Counted from the stretch's first letter, positions 35,695 to 47,446 are shown. The stretch is 64,000 nucleotides of DNA from Mantis religiosa (GCA_030765055.1 CM060952.1:177673313-177737312); one strand, 5' to 3'. Notes: generated by a model not told the origin, from the sequence alone. Numbers and translations: made by a program.

Positions 35695-36140
35695 ATAAGA
35701 CCTGAAACTTTCCTGGCGACGAAAATGCTCACTTTCTTCTCGGGAAGCAAGCCAGGTGAAAAGACGATTAGAAATCGACGTTTCGGGAGTGTGCATCGCT
35801 CCCATCATCAGGATATTTATTAAATTTTATAACCACAAATGTAACACTGGATGTAACACAAATATAAACAAAGACAAAACACTATCAAAATTCCCATTAA
35901 TGAACAAAGTAAATTAAATGCCAGGTCAGGAGATGGCGGGAGTATACAAAATTAATTAGGTCAAAGAAACCTAATTACTTAACATGATTATGAAGCTGTA
36001 TTGATTTGTGCTTTTTAAATCGACGGATTTCCATTTTAAAACCTGTTTCCAAGAGGAGCTGAATTTTTAAGGCCGGTTTCCAAGAGGAGCTCATATCTAA
36101 TCGTCTTCCTGGCTTCCTTCCCGAAAAGAAATTGAGCAAA
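35695..36140 (-). mobile_element. Penelope-like element 3' end, copy C
   Basis: Same terminus as copies A and B (plus strand AATAAGACCTGAAACTTTCC). On the minus strand the end of the PLE coding region is readable at about 36095-35975: SSSWKPALKIQLLLE, then ETGFKMEIRRFKKHKSIQLH. KMEIRR.KK.KSIQL is shared with copy B. A short inverted copy of the terminal sequence (35727-35775) lies at 36097-36138, so the element has a reversed end piece. A 30-bp local duplication (GTTTCCAAGAGGAGCTGA) is also present. Confidence 0.7.
35777..35811 (-). ncRNA. Hammerhead-ribozyme-like core, copy C (intact)
   Basis: Minus strand: CTGATGA, stem II GGGAG...CTCCC, GAAAC, GTC, then GATTTC. All conserved core bases are present. 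Next to the core, ATC on the 5' side can pair with GAT after the GTC cleavage triplet, giving a short stem I. Stem III is absent or one C-G pair. This is the best-preserved of the three related copies. Confidence 0.7.
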
Positions 36141-36361
36141 CCCAGTACTGTGTCAGCAGTGGCCTTATAAACTATAAAATACACTACTTCTTCTAAATCC
36201 ACAAAAATTAACGGACATTCTAAACCATTTTCAATAACTTCAGATTCCTCAGAGCAAAGCGAAAATATGGTCCAGCAAGAGGCAACTTAGAAAACTGATG
36301 TATTTCAGTAGTGGCTTGGCTATTTACAGTGTAACCTAATAACTATTTCGTACGCTTTTTT

Positions 36362-36598
36362 GTGGTAATTTACGTCCTCCAACGTTAAGTCATAACGATG
36401 AATAAAATGGATGAAATTATGCTCAAATGAATCCAGGAACCATGGAGCCTAGAGTTACCCGACATTCGTCTTTCAGGATAAGGGAAAATCCCGGAAAAGC
36501 GTCATCCAGATAACTCACCCTGACCGATATTCGAACTTGGGACCTCTTAAACGTGAGGCAGACACGCTACCGTCTACGCTACCGATGTGGACCTCATA
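36362..36598 (-). repeat. SINE-A, near full length, reverse
   Basis: TTTACGTCCTCCAACGTTAA at its 3' end, CAGGATAAGGGAAAATCC in the body, GACCGATATTCGAACTTGGG (B box) and ACGCTACCGTCTACGCTACC (head). Confidence 0.85.
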
Positions 36599-36911
36599 CA
36601 CTGGTAATTTTCAGCTGATTTCCTCTTATCATTAATCAAACAATTTTCTAGGCCTAGATGAATTTATTCTGGCACAAACATAGTCCAGAAATGAAAAGCC
36701 TAATTTTCATTAACTATATTTAAATATATACTGGTCTGAAACAATCAGAAAGTGTTATTTATTACACTGGGTACGTTTCACATCATTTAAGCACTGTTTA
36801 AGTAATTATTTCAATGAACAAAATCGCAAAAAATCTTTTCCTTCTCCTAAAAACAGTTTTTCGACAGTGGTTGTCTGCTAAAAGTGCTATGTACTTACTT
36901 TTGTGCCTTAA

Positions 36912-38178
36912 GGGGGGACGTACGAGAAAATACTGAAAACATATAACTTTTTAATTATTTTGTAAATTAGTATATAGTATTAGCTATCAAACACCAAAAT
37001 ATTACGACTGTACGTGGTCTGTATGTACCTTTAAAAAATTAAATGCCCTAGTGTTTTATAGTAGCATAGTAGCAACACATAGTCTTCCATCAGCTGTCTT
37101 GGAATCTATAAAGCTCACCTACCAATTCTTAGCACACCCAGACTTGCAGCACACACAGACTTGCAACACACCCAGACTTGCAGCACACCAAGATTTGCAG
37201 CACACCCAGACTTCCAGCACACCCAGACACCCAGATCTAAAAAATATGTCTCTATGGAGACGTACAAAACCCAAATGAAAGCCTCAACAGTTTGATATGG
37301 AAAACGTGCCCCAAAACATCATTTGTGTCTTCCATAGTGGTGAAAATTGCTACATTTGATGCTGCAATAGTGTTTAATAATGGGAATGTTGGCAGAAAGA
37401 AAGTTATGCATCATTTAGGGTATCAACCTGGTGTGTTTATGGAAACAATTTTGCAGAGTATCGACAACATTCGCATCGCTGGTGTAGAAAGAGCTATGAA
37501 ATTAATGCAGAAAGAAGCAAGACAGAAGAGGAATTTAAAAAGAAAGGCTGAAGAAGACCATAATGAGGATACAGACTATGGATATGGGAAGTTCTGACTT
37601 AAAATTAAAAGGCAAACTGAATAATACTTATTGTATTTTTAATTGCCTTTCCCCGTACCTTGCATTTCCTACAACTTCAACCCATTTTTCTCTCAAACTT
37701 CTTCATCTACAGTGATGCAATTTAGCACACAGCTTTCTTATGCCACAATGAACATTTTGATGGTTCTAGAATTTAAGATTAAGCTCCAGATGGAATGTGA
37801 TGATACAAAATATATTAGATTATTCCAATTTTTAAAGGATGCATATGATTAACATTTTTTTAAAATTCTATACAGCTTCAATAAGAAATCTAAATCCAAC
37901 AAATTCATTTTAGTGTGTTTTAAAATAACATACCAAATTTCAGAAAGATAGCATATGTGAATTTTGAAAAAGCTGGGCTTAAGTTTGTAAATATCTCTGC
38001 ATAGAGAAAAGATATGTAGCATTTGTTATAAACAATGGAAAATTATGAAAAACATTGTGCATTGTGCATATTAACTGTATTATCATAAATGAGTATACTA
38101 AGTTTCATTTCTCTAGCTTTTAAACTTTGGATGTTATGGCTATTTATGTAAGACCCTGAATATTTGCATAGTCCCCCC
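36912..38178 (+). mobile_element. Kolobok-like DNA transposon remnant
   Basis: Flanked by TTAA (36908-36911) on the left and ATAA (38179-38182) on the right. Ends are GGGGGGAC and its exact inverse GTCCCCCC. The length of 1267 bp is too short for a complete element. The plus strand still encodes the end of a transposase-like protein: LPSAVLESIKLTYQFLAHPD, a minisatellite, then CLYGDVQNPNESLNSLIWK and CPKTSFVS, FDAAIVFNNGNVGRKK, GYQPGVF and a charged end with DYGYGKF at 37594. I recall this C-terminal pattern from insect proteins annotated as mutator-like or Kolobok transposases. The 3' 580 bp are non-coding. Confidence 0.65.
37130..37236. repeat. ~18-bp minisatellite within the Kolobok-like coding region
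   Basis: About six imperfect copies of a unit containing CCCAGACTTGCAGCACA, ending at a CACCCAGACACCCAGAT junction. It separates two parts of the transposase and puts them out of frame. Confidence 0.85.
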
Positions 38179-38182
38179 ATAA

Positions 38183-38934
38183 ATAATTACTTAAGTGATA
38201 TTTATAATATTATGCTTCTAATTGTCACTAATTTTAGGTCATTTTTTATTTTTAGGTCATCGAAATAGGGGCTTCTCTATGAGGTTGGGAACACACCGCA
38301 TTCACAGTTAGACCTCCCAAGCTGTACAGGGGATGGTTGCTACATATCCTGAGTTATCCTTATGTCACTTAAACTACCTATGTTCTTAATTAGAGCATAT
38401 TTTACCACAGAAATGTATAAAATGTAGTTTAACTCTTATATTTCAGCAGTTTCGGTAAAATATTCCCCCTTGCGGTTCTTTTTTCATTATCCAATTAGTT
38501 GTGTGTCGCGTTATTTTTACTGCAGTGCTCGTTCGTCATATGAGAAGTTGTGTCTGTCGCCAGGATGTAATGGTGAACTATTTCAGTACAGATTGCTCGC
38601 GACAGAAGGGATTTCCAACGGCAGCTGTTCCGACGCTTCTCCTTCGAGTGACGTTAACGAGATACGACATGACAAATTAAAGCTCCTTATTTAAGAGTTC
38701 GTCTTACTCCCGCTACAAGTCGTTTTTTCTCTGTTGTGGCAACGTTGATGAAGTAATTCCTGTGATTTTGTTCCAGGAACGCTGTAAGATCACGTACCAT
38801 GGACGAAGGCTACTGCGTGGAATTCTATTGGAACTAATTAAACCTGCTATATTTATTCTTCATCTATTGTTTTTGGAATGTTACTTTATTATTTAAATGT
38901 TAGAATTGATAAACGTTCATTACACAATTCAAGT
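38183..38934. other. No recognisable feature
   Basis: A 74-codon frame at 38470-38694 exists, but I recognise no domain and no supporting signal. Confidence 0.3.
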
Positions 38935-39065
38935 CAATTGGAGAGGTTAATGTCACGTCGGCATGTTGGCCATGGTAGCTCAAGGGGTTAGAGCGATTCG
39001 ACGGATACTAGGAGATCCGTGCTTCAAATCTCGGCCGGGCCAGAATTTTTTAGTTGGCTCTAATT
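38935..39065 (+). repeat. SINE-B, tRNA-like block
   Basis: GTCAATTGGAGAGGTTAATG, then GGCCATGGTAGCTCAAGGGG (box A), CGTGCTTCAAATCTCGGC (box B, altered) and AATTTTTTAGTTGGCTCTAA. It differs from other copies but matches the one at 40.2-40.6 kb, so these form a sub-family. Confidence 0.75.
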
Positions 39066-39318
39066 AATTAAGAACATCCATACACAGGAGTAATGTATTT
39101 AAAAGTATTAATTCTAAAAGGATTAATTCCTCAATATAAATTTAACATTAGTGCCCGATTTCACCAACAAATGTTAAGACTTAACACGATTTTAGCAATA
39201 GTTAAAACAAGAATTGCATTTCACCAACAAGTGTTAGCGTAACACTCATGTTAAATCTCATGTTAAATTAACAAGCCGAATTTCTGATGTTAAGTCCTTA
39301 ACAATTGTAAATAGTCAA

Positions 39319-39612
39319 GATGGCGAGCATGAACTCAGCTGTTGATGTCGATTTGCTATATTTAACACCATCTAAATGGCATTCGTAATAGAGTACGGCC
39401 TATGAGGAGAAATGATTTTGAGGAACTATCCGAAGAAAATTGTTTGACGGAGGTATAGACTGTCGAAACATGTTTCTATGAAGGTTACGGCGGAAGTACA
39501 ATAGAGGTTAGAACATGCATCGAAAGGAATATGCCGATCTCGCCTTTGCTTCAAGTACCAATGACCTTACGATTTTATAATTCACTGAATTATGTGGATA
39601 ATACATTGTCCA
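39319..39612 (+). pseudogene. Harbinger transposase, N-terminal remnant
   Basis: Broken reading: RNDFEELSEENCLTEV, then ETCFYEGYGGSTIEV and RNMPISPLLQVPMTLRFYNS. PIF/Harbinger transposases have this order near their N-terminus (F..R.RLS...., then N.PISP..QLL.TLRFYA). The catalytic DDE region is missing; the frame changes within it. Confidence 0.6.
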
Positions 39613-39630
39613 CCTCCTGTCTTGAAACGT

Positions 39631-39897
39631 TCAAGTCACTTGCCCTTCTTCGCTCTTCGTTTTAAATTTACGTAATACTGACAAGTTGTTTGGTGCTTGT
39701 AGTAGTGAAACATGCATTTGAATTAAATTCGTTTCCAATATTTTCCCGGTGACATCTTTCTCTTTTACATTCACTGCATCCGTCCTCTTATTTTCCACGA
39801 TATCCTTACACTTTGTCACCAATTCAATTAACAATTCTTTCTCCATCGATGAGAATATTGTCTCACGGCTTTATTTATGATTTTGTTCATCCGCCAT
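39631..39897 (-). pseudogene. Harbinger Myb/SANT-like DNA-binding gene, remnant
   Basis: On the minus strand ATG at 39897 gives MADEQNHK then a stop. From 39846 the reading is open: MEKELLIELVTKCKDIVENK, then RTDAVNVKEK and more, to 39631. This resembles the first helix and turn of Myb_DNA-bind_5-type proteins (F...E...L.ELV.KYK..IENK.TDA....KE..W..I), which in Harbinger elements escort the transposase to DNA. The expected Trp after KEK is not seen. The stop and short length make it non-functional. Confidence 0.6.
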
Positions 39898-40159
39898 TTT
39901 TCAGCTTGTGCAGACGAAAATAAAACAAAAGCGCGTCGCAATACGTTCAGAAAATAATACGACGCATCCACAGCCTTCTATAGCTGTGATATTTACAAGT
40001 TTCTTGGCTTTAACACGTGTTTGTTAACATTTTCAGAAAACAGGTTGCTGAAATTTAAGAAATTTAACATTAGTTTTAGCGCTGTGACAATTGTTACGTT
40101 ACATTTGTTAACGTCAATTTTAACATCTGTTGGTGAAACAGGGCATAAGAGTTCTATGA

Positions 40160-40308
40160 TAAAAAATCCCCTTATTTAAGTACATACAACGGTAAGTTGC
40201 CACAAATGTGTATCTCGAATATGAGAACTCTAAGTGTTTTACCGGGAAAATATGAGTCAATTGGAGAGTTTAATGTCGCGTCGGCATGTTGGCCATGGTA
40301 GCACGACT
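40160..40308 (+). repeat. SINE-B, 5' half, interrupted
   Basis: The body (AGTACATACAACGGTAAGTT, TTTTACCGGGAAAATATGAG) and the start of the tRNA-like block GGCCATGGTAGC. It continues at 40537 after the SINE-A insertion. Confidence 0.8.
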
Positions 40309-40536
40309 TTTTTTAATTTACGTCCTCCAACGTTAAGTCGTATAGGACTACGAATGGAATGGGTGAAATGATGCTCAAATGAACCTGGGGTCCATTGAGC
40401 TTAGAGTTACCCCACATTCGTCTTTTAGGATAAAGGAAAACCCCGGAAAAAGTCAAATCCAGGTAACTCACCCTGCCCGAGATCCGAACTCGGAACCTCT
40501 TGAACGTGAGGCAGACACGCTACCAAGACGGGCTCA
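40309..40536 (-). repeat. SINE-A inserted into SINE-B
   Basis: TTTACGTCCTCCAACGTTAA, GGATAAAGGAAAACCCC, GATCCGAACTCGGAAC (B box) and GAGGCAGACACGCTACC. Sitting between GGTAGC and TCAAGGGGTTAGAG, it splits the A box of a SINE-B. Confidence 0.85.
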
Positions 40537-40620
40537 AGGGGTTAGAGCGACTGTACAATCAGGATATCCGTGGTTCAAATCCCTGGCGTTGCATTGAATT
40601 TTTCGTTTGACTCTAATTAA
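40537..40620 (+). repeat. SINE-B, 3' half, interrupted
   Basis: TCAAGGGGTTAGAGCGACTG, GTGGTTCAAATCCCTGGC (B box) and TTGAATTTTTCGTTTGACTC, continuing the copy at 40160-40308. Confidence 0.8.
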
Positions 40621-40621
40621 A

Positions 40622-42573
40622 TAGCATATTTGTATACCTAAAAATTATACTCTAAGCTAATTCGACAATCGGATCTTGACAACCCGGTTGCCAGATCATG
40701 GCTTTGGAATTCCGCTCCCTTTGTCTAAAAACCGAAAGGAAAATAACGAGTGAATAGCAGTTTACAGTTGAGAAAAGCTTAATGCTTTTGAAATTTGAAG
40801 GAAATAACAAAGAATTTCAAAAACCTATATCGGCACAAAATTTATATTAGAAGTTCATTGTGTATTTTATGCAGATTTATTTTTGTATAGTAAAATCTCC
40901 TACGGTTTGCAATTACAGACAAGTAATTTACAGGCTATTCTGGTAAGATCTCGAAGCATTCTTCAATTTTAGATACCCTTTAAGCTTTACTGCACACATT
41001 CCCACTGTTTCCTCTATGACAATTCAACACAAAATAACTCCAGATGGAGTGCATTGAAAACCGAATAAAAATGTTAGATTGCCATTTTATGCCACTTCAA
41101 AATATTAATAAAAATCATAAGTTAACGCAAATGTGTAATAGTTAAGTGTACCTTTTAAGTCAGTATTTTCTTGTTGTGGCATCTATATACTGAATCGTAA
41201 CATTTTTAGCGATTTCACGCATACATAGTGAGAAAATCACTGAGTTTTGAAGGGGAAAAAAACGATTGCATCATTTGTGGCGAAAACTTCATGAAGACTG
41301 CAAGTGTTGAAAGCTGAAAACTGTGATAAATCTTGAAGGGTATCCCCCATTATTATAAATGTGACCTTTGTCTTAAAAAGTAATACAAAGCTACATTTAA
41401 ATAACGAGATGGTCTTATAATATTCAGACTGTCCGATATAGGGTTCCTTGTTTTCAAATTGGGCAAAATGTGAGAATTATAAATGTTTAAAATAATCCCT
41501 GCTAGTACTTATTCGCACTGTGGATAATATATTTTTGAAAATAAACACCTACAAAATATTTGATCAAAAATAATTTTAATACTAAACTTACCCATTTACG
41601 AATTCATTATGGAACAAAAAGACTAAGTGGCCGATAGTGTGTTCCTTCCCCTAATTAAGCATTATTCCTTATTGTGAGACCTAATCGGCAATATATTGAA
41701 ATTATATGTATACAAGGTTCACATTTTGCATGAATAGTTACTATATATGTGTATATGTAAACTTCTATTTGCTAGAAATGTCGTGTGGATTCATCATATT
41801 AAACTTATTTTCTTTTGAGGTCAATATATATAAGCAGTTATAAGCCTGCGTACAATGCTTTTGGGTCTTGAAACCTATATGCATATATATGTATAGCTAT
41901 GTATGTATTCATATAACCTATGCATATTCATGCTTATTAGGTGAGTTATTCTGGATGATTACCCACGTCTGCATCAGGTATGTGGGCATGAGGTCGACAA
42001 TCGGGTTGGCAATCCAAGGTCTGATATGGCTGTTAATCTTGGAATACTTTAAATCAATTATAAAAAAGAAATATGTCACATTTACCTGAGGTTCTCTAAT
42101 AATTTTCAATAAACCATTATTTTAAGAGAATTCGGTCTTATTTATGATAATAAAGGTAAACATTTGTGTAAATAACTATTACATATTTTTCCAGATATAA
42201 CGATAATAATGGAACACCGTGGGCTGAAACAATTTTTAAATATTTTATAAACGTGTCCCTATATACGGCATTGAAATCCGCAAGACTGCTTTGAAAAATA
42301 AGTGTTTTATGTAGTTGACATAAATTTAAAAATTGAACTAATTAACGTATAATTCGGAAAATTAGTGCTGCAGATCTTTTATACAATATTATTAGTATGA
42401 TCTAATGTGATCTATAACTTTTGTGCAGTTAAGGTTTTTGTCTATCTTCTATGATTTACATGTTGTAAAACATTAATCCATCAAGTCAGATAAATGAATT
42501 ATACAAACTTCAAGTAATACGTTTAGTTTGGTACTTGTCACTGAACATGTTCTCTAATTAAATGAGCTAAACG
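40622..42573. other. AT-rich, no recognisable feature
   Basis: Long AT-rich tract without defensible coding or repeat structure. Confidence 0.35.
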
Positions 42574-42575
42574 TA

Positions 42576-43502
42576 CGAGGGCTGTTCAATAAAGAATGAT
42601 CATAATTTTTTTACGGTAATAATTTTTCGCATTAAAATTCAATCTTATCATATTCTGTTAGCTTAATGTGAAACAGACACGCCGTAGTAGTTTCATTGTT
42701 GGTACTCCTGGTTCCTGCCTGTGAGAACCAGGCAAGTTCAGACATGTACAGTATCGCCTACCGCTGCAATGGAGGTAACATGCAGTTGAAGTTGATGTTA
42801 GAGGAAGATCCGGAGCCTCTTTCAAACTTAATCACTAGTGACAAAACATGCCTACATCATTTTGATCCTGAGAGCAAACAGCAAAGCTCCGTGAGGAAAT
42901 CTCCTTCATCACCAACCCCCCAAAAAAGCAAAAGTGTTTGCTTCTGCTGGGAAAGTTATGGTCATCTCATTCTTTGATATTCATGGAATAGTTTATCAGC
43001 ATGTTTACCCGCACACACATCAGTAACTAGACAATACTACTACAGGGATGTCCTGAAAACATTGCAAGTCCATATCAGGCATAAAAGACCACATTTTCCT
43101 GAAGCAGGCTGCATGCTGCACCACGATAATGCGCGGCCGCATATTGCCAATGTTGTTGCTGAATGTCTTGCAAAAATCAACGTGAAGTGCATCCCTCACC
43201 CTCCCTATAGTCCGGATTTAGCTCCATGTGACCTTCTCCTATTCCGTGTCTTGAAGAAACGCCTCCGTGGGAGGCATTATCCTTCATCAGAAGCATTGGT
43301 GAAGGCTGTTGAGGCCATTTTGAAGGATTTCTAAAAAAAATGGTTTCCAGCATGTCTTTGAAGACTGGCAGAAACGCTGGTACAACTGCATTGCATTCAG
43401 GGAAGACTATTTTGAGGACCGTCAAAATTATGAGGATGAGTAAAGGTACTTTAAAGGAAACAAAGCAAAAAAAAGTGATCATTCTTTATCGAACAGCCTT
43501 CG
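42576..43502 (+). mobile_element. Internally deleted mariner element, copy 2
   Basis: 927 bp with TA on both sides (42574-42575, 43503-43504). The left end CGAGGGCTGTTCAATAAAGA is mirrored by TCTTTATCGAACAGCCTTCG at the right, so the inverted repeats are well preserved. The coding remnant is the same segment as in the 10.5-kb copy: TSDKT (first Asp kept, Glu changed to Lys), HHFDPESKQQSS, MVISFFDIHG, LHHDNARPHI, YSPDLAPCD. Frames change near 42960 and 43330. The 5' 170 bp, including the joint between leader and coding remnant (CGCTGCAATGGAGG), matches the first copy. Confidence 0.9.
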
Positions 43503-43684
43503 TATTTTAGAGGAAGTTACAAATGATGAAACATTTCCACGTTAAGAAAACTAGATTTTCTTGAAAGTCTAGAGTCCTATGCTTGGAAGTTGGGTATTTA
43601 TTCGACATCTGGAGTTACTGTTTTACGTAAGCATACGAATATTTTTTCTAAATATTCTTTTCTGCATTGAACATCCCTCAAATG

Positions 43685-43926
43685 AAGACGAATTTTACGT
43701 AGTCAAACGTTAGTTCATATCGGACGATGAATGAAATGGGTGAAGAGATGCTCAAATGAGCCCAGGGTCCATAGAGTTTACAATTACCTGATATTCGTAT
43801 TTCAGGATAAGTGAAAAAACCCCGGAAAATACCTTATCCAGGTAACTCGCCTTGGCCGTGTTTCGAATTCGGGACCCTTCAACGTGGTGCACATATGCTA
43901 CTATCTACGCTACCGAGGCTGGGCAC
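43685..43926 (-). repeat. SINE-A, reverse
   Basis: CATATCGGACGATGAATGAA, CAGGATAAGTGAAAAAACCC, GTTTCGAATTCGGGACCC (B box), CTACGCTACCGAGGC. Confidence 0.8.
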
Positions 43927-43929
43927 TTG

Positions 43930-45730
43930 CTTCGCATGTTTGTGATGTAAATCTGGTTGATAAAACTTTAATTTTTGTGCCTATCAGGGACGTGGTAGAG
44001 ATATTAATAAAAGGATATACAAATTCCTAAGGAATGATAAAAAGCAGATAGTGTGAAGTTAGTAATAAGTTTCTTTTCTTAGATTTCAATTTGTATAACA
44101 GAACTCCAAACACTGATACCGTGCCACAGAAATAGACGTGAATATTTCCTATTCCTGTTCTCCAGTTTTCAGAAGCTTTGTTTCAAATTACTGCAGTTAG
44201 TGACATCCTGATTGACGGTCTACACACATGAGTATAAGTAGAACCGGAGAAGGAAAAGAAAGATATATGGATCATGTTTTCTAATTATTCTTTTTTGCTG
44301 CTTCCTTCCGTCTTCTAGCTCCCTTTCTCCAATTTGCCAGCGCGTAACGAGAGACGCCGCTGGTGTTGCTGCTATAATCTCACACCAGAGTCTGTTTTTC
44401 TCTTCTGCGGTTGCCGCCTGTGTTCGGATTTAAGTTTCAAACAAGGAAACCATTTGTCAGTGATCTATCACTCCAAACGTACAGCTGCATCTTCTTTCTT
44501 TACGCAGCAGAAGCTTATGTGGATAATTCACACTTCAAAACAGATGAGTCTCAACTTCCTGTGTAGACAACGCTGAACCCGTGGTGATTTACTCACGTAC
44601 TAAACCGAGGAAGCTTGTGGATAATGATATATCCTTTCGAAAACCATTGCGTGACAGTTCGGTTTGCGGCTCGTGGGTGCGACGTCAAACTGTCAAGATG
44701 TTTACAGGGAAATGTAACTTCCTCAAGGATTGCTTTCGGAATTAGTAAAGCTGTCCTTAAGGCACCCACTTCCAATGATAAAGGCACGTCAGGAAAAATG
44801 TGAACCTCTGGGAGGTTTTCTGAGCTTACCTTTAGTAATACAACAGATTCTGATAAGTATTTAGTAGTTTGAGTTTAACTAGAAATTACAAATTCGAGGG
44901 AATTCCTTATGAAAATTTACTTTTCCTTCAGTCTTCCACCTCATACACAGAAAATATATAAGGAATTGCTTTCCATTCAAAAACGTAATTACCATATTTC
45001 ATTGTAAATACACGTTTGAAGTTTCCTGAATCCAGACATTAAAAAAATGAAAGTGTGTCCGTGTATTTGTGAACACAGCCCAAAAATGAAAGGTGGTTAA
45101 ATAACATATTTAGCATTAATTCAGCTTTGTCCAACATTGTGACACGAATAGTTTCAATTAAAAACAATCCGCTGCCCTAGCTTCCCCCTCGGACAAAGTT
45201 TTAAAAAATACTTTTCATTCTGTCAATATAGAGGATACAGCTTTCGACAAATGTTATCTCAACAAAAATTATATAGAAGAATACGCGTTTGTAATAACTA
45301 GAGTAAGTAACTTAGTAACTAGAGAAGATCATGTGAGTGATCACATCAGGTTTTAGAAAAGGGTCGGACATGTGCGAGTCTCTAAATAGCATAATTTAAA
45401 AACAAACCGTCGGTTAAAATCAAAATTCATATTTAATTTGTTCCTTTTTCCAAGGATGCCAACAGGCAATCTTTCCTTTCCGAAAAAAAGCTCATCTGTT
45501 CTAAACCAGTGTTTAGTCTATTTATTTTAAACCAGAAATTATTTATTCTAAAGCGATATTTATATGGTAACTTTTAGAAAATTTTGATTCCCTAAAACAT
45601 AGGTCCAACGGCTTCGATGAAAGTATCGGTATTTTAAGACATTTTCATGAAAAGCAAATGGCAAATGTTATATGGGAACGGGCTCTGAAGGAAGGATTTC
45701 GAAAATTGTACACCTTAAGAGATATGAATG
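43930..45730. other. No recognisable feature
   Basis: Frames of 60-80 codons occur at 44334-44576 and 44593-44803, but none has a domain I recognise. Confidence 0.3.
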
Positions 45731-45734
45731 AATG

Positions 45735-45980
45735 TGATTGTGTAGTGTTTAATATCCATATTTACTACATGCGGTGCCACAGGCGATGACACTGATGATA
45801 CATGAGATGAAGATGGAGCACCGATGGAGTGAGATGGCGGGGAAAACCGGACATCCTGGAGAAAACACGCCCCAGCAGGTGTTGTCCACCACAAATCTAA
45901 TTTTGCGGTCACCTGGGGTCAAACCCGGGCCACCTTGGTGAGAGCCGAGCGGTCTAACCACTCAGCCACGGCGCGGCCCC
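45735..45980 (-). repeat. SINE-C, near full length
   Basis: Reverse copy that includes the complete tRNA-like head: GGTCACCTGGGGTCAAACCC (B box) and AGCGGTCTAACCACTCAGCC (box A region) then ACGGCGCGGCC. The body has ATGATACATGAGATGAAGAT. Confidence 0.85.
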
Positions 45981-46002
45981 TTTAAGTGGTAGGCAAAATG
46001 TT

Positions 46003-46425
46003 ATACAGAAATTAATTGTTCTTTCACACTGGCCGTGTGTAGGCTAAAGTCAGGCTGAAAAATTCAATGTCATTGTCGGGATTTGAACCACGGACCTTCT
46101 GTTTCCTTCCAGCCGCTCTAAACATTGAGCTATTACGGTCAACGTGCCGACATGACATTTATTCTCCAACTGACTCGTATATTTTCCAGTAAACCACTTA
46201 GGAGTTCTCATAAACACAATTACCTTAATGGCGACTTACAACATGTAAGTACTCCTAAGTGGCTTACCGGAAAAAATACGAGTCATTTGGAGAATTAATG
46301 TCATCAATGCACATTGGCCATAGTAGCTCAATGGTGTAGAGCGGCTGGAAGGAGACCATAAGATCCGTGGTTCAAATCCCGGCTGTGGCATTGAATTTTT
46401 CAGTCTGACTCTACGTATCCACAAA
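46003..46425. repeat. SINE-B inverted dimer (foldback), compact
   Basis: The left arm is minus-oriented (TTGTTCTTTCACACTGGCCG, GATTTGAACCACGG) and the right arm plus-oriented (GGCCATAGTAGCTCAATGG, GTGGTTCAAATCCCGGCTG). The centre at about 46215-46255 is CTTAATGGCGACTTACAACA, TGTAAGTACTCCTAAGTGG. The arms are about 190 bp each and would form a near-continuous hairpin. Confidence 0.85.
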
Positions 46426-47027
46426 ATATTACACCGAACAGGTATATCTTTAAATTATATATGCCACGTAATTCTTTGTAATTTTGTCTGTATAGTTAAT
46501 CGGTGTCAGATATTCCATTTTGTTAATTTGAATTTTCCAATAATTATACTTTTCTCAAATGGGAACTCGTTATTTTTCTTTCCCCTCCTGTCATAGAACA
46601 TTACAAAGCCAATACATAAAACCGATTCGGATAAGCCTCCGTATTCCTCTATTTCATTGTACGTATAAGAAATTATGTTATGAAAGCATTTCTACAAACG
46701 CTTTTTTCTACTAATATTACGTAGTAAAACAATGTTTTGTAATAATAGTTTGTTGTAGAATATGTGCAGGATCACGTGGATTTTTAAAGTGTATGCCGAT
46801 GACTAATAATGAATGAAAGGTGACCAACTATGGTATTCCTAGATCCGTTGTCGAATAGAAGTAGAGATTATAGGAATAAAAGGCAAGGTTGGACTTATAC
46901 TATAACATTTTCACGTGTTTGTATAATCGTTTATCGATCTTTCTCTTTTCGTGCAGAGTTCTATATGACAAACTTCTTACACAGTTCACATATAGAGGTA
47001 TGGTTGGCTTATGAATTTTTTTTTTCC

Positions 47028-47446
47028 GAAATTTATTCTTTTCGGATGAGTCCCGCTTCAACGTGGCCTACAGAGGTGGAAGTTTACCTATCCGCCAGTA
47101 CCGTAGTGAACACAACCTTGAAGAATGCATTGTAGGGCGAATAGCGGACAAACACCAGGTGTGATGGTTTGGGGCGTTATTCCTTACAACAACCGATCTC
47201 GCCTCCTACGAATTGAGGGCACTTTGAACAGCAGCTCGTATCTAACGGTGATTGTACATCCTGAGGTATTTCCTATGCTTCAGGTATCTCCACAGAATAT
47301 ATTTCAACGGAACAATGCCCGACCACATATTGCGAGAAATGTACAAGCCTTTTTTGAAGAGCATCGGGTACTATTGCTTTCCTGGCCTGCACATTCGCCT
47401 AACATGTCGCCCATCAAACATATCTGGGATATGGCTGATCGGCAAG
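47028..47446 (+). pseudogene. Tc1-like transposase, catalytic part, dead
   Basis: FSDESRFNVA carries the first catalytic Asp. It is followed by VMVWGVIPYNNRSRL, QRNNARPHIARNVQAFFE and SWPAHSPNMSPIKHIWDMAD. The usual Tc1 boxes are QDNARPH and SPDLSPIEHVWD. Here the second Asp is Asn and the final Glu is Lys. A frame change lies near 47130-47160. The last part of the protein is split off by a SINE-C and resumes at 47700. Confidence 0.8.

Larger units (their letters stand above)
39152..40145. mobile_element. Harbinger-like DNA transposon remnant with both genes
   Basis: The 26-bp terminal inverted repeats match at 23 positions: TGCCCGATTTCACCAACA at the left; at the right the inverse of TGCCCTGTTTCACCAACA. 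TAG/TAA lies at the edges, compatible with a 3-bp TWA-type target. TTTCACCAACA recurs inside the left end (39219). The plus strand at 39319-39612 holds the start of a transposase; the minus strand at 39631-39897 holds a Myb-like gene. Harbinger elements normally have these two genes. At 994 bp the DDE core is deleted. Confidence 0.75.
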
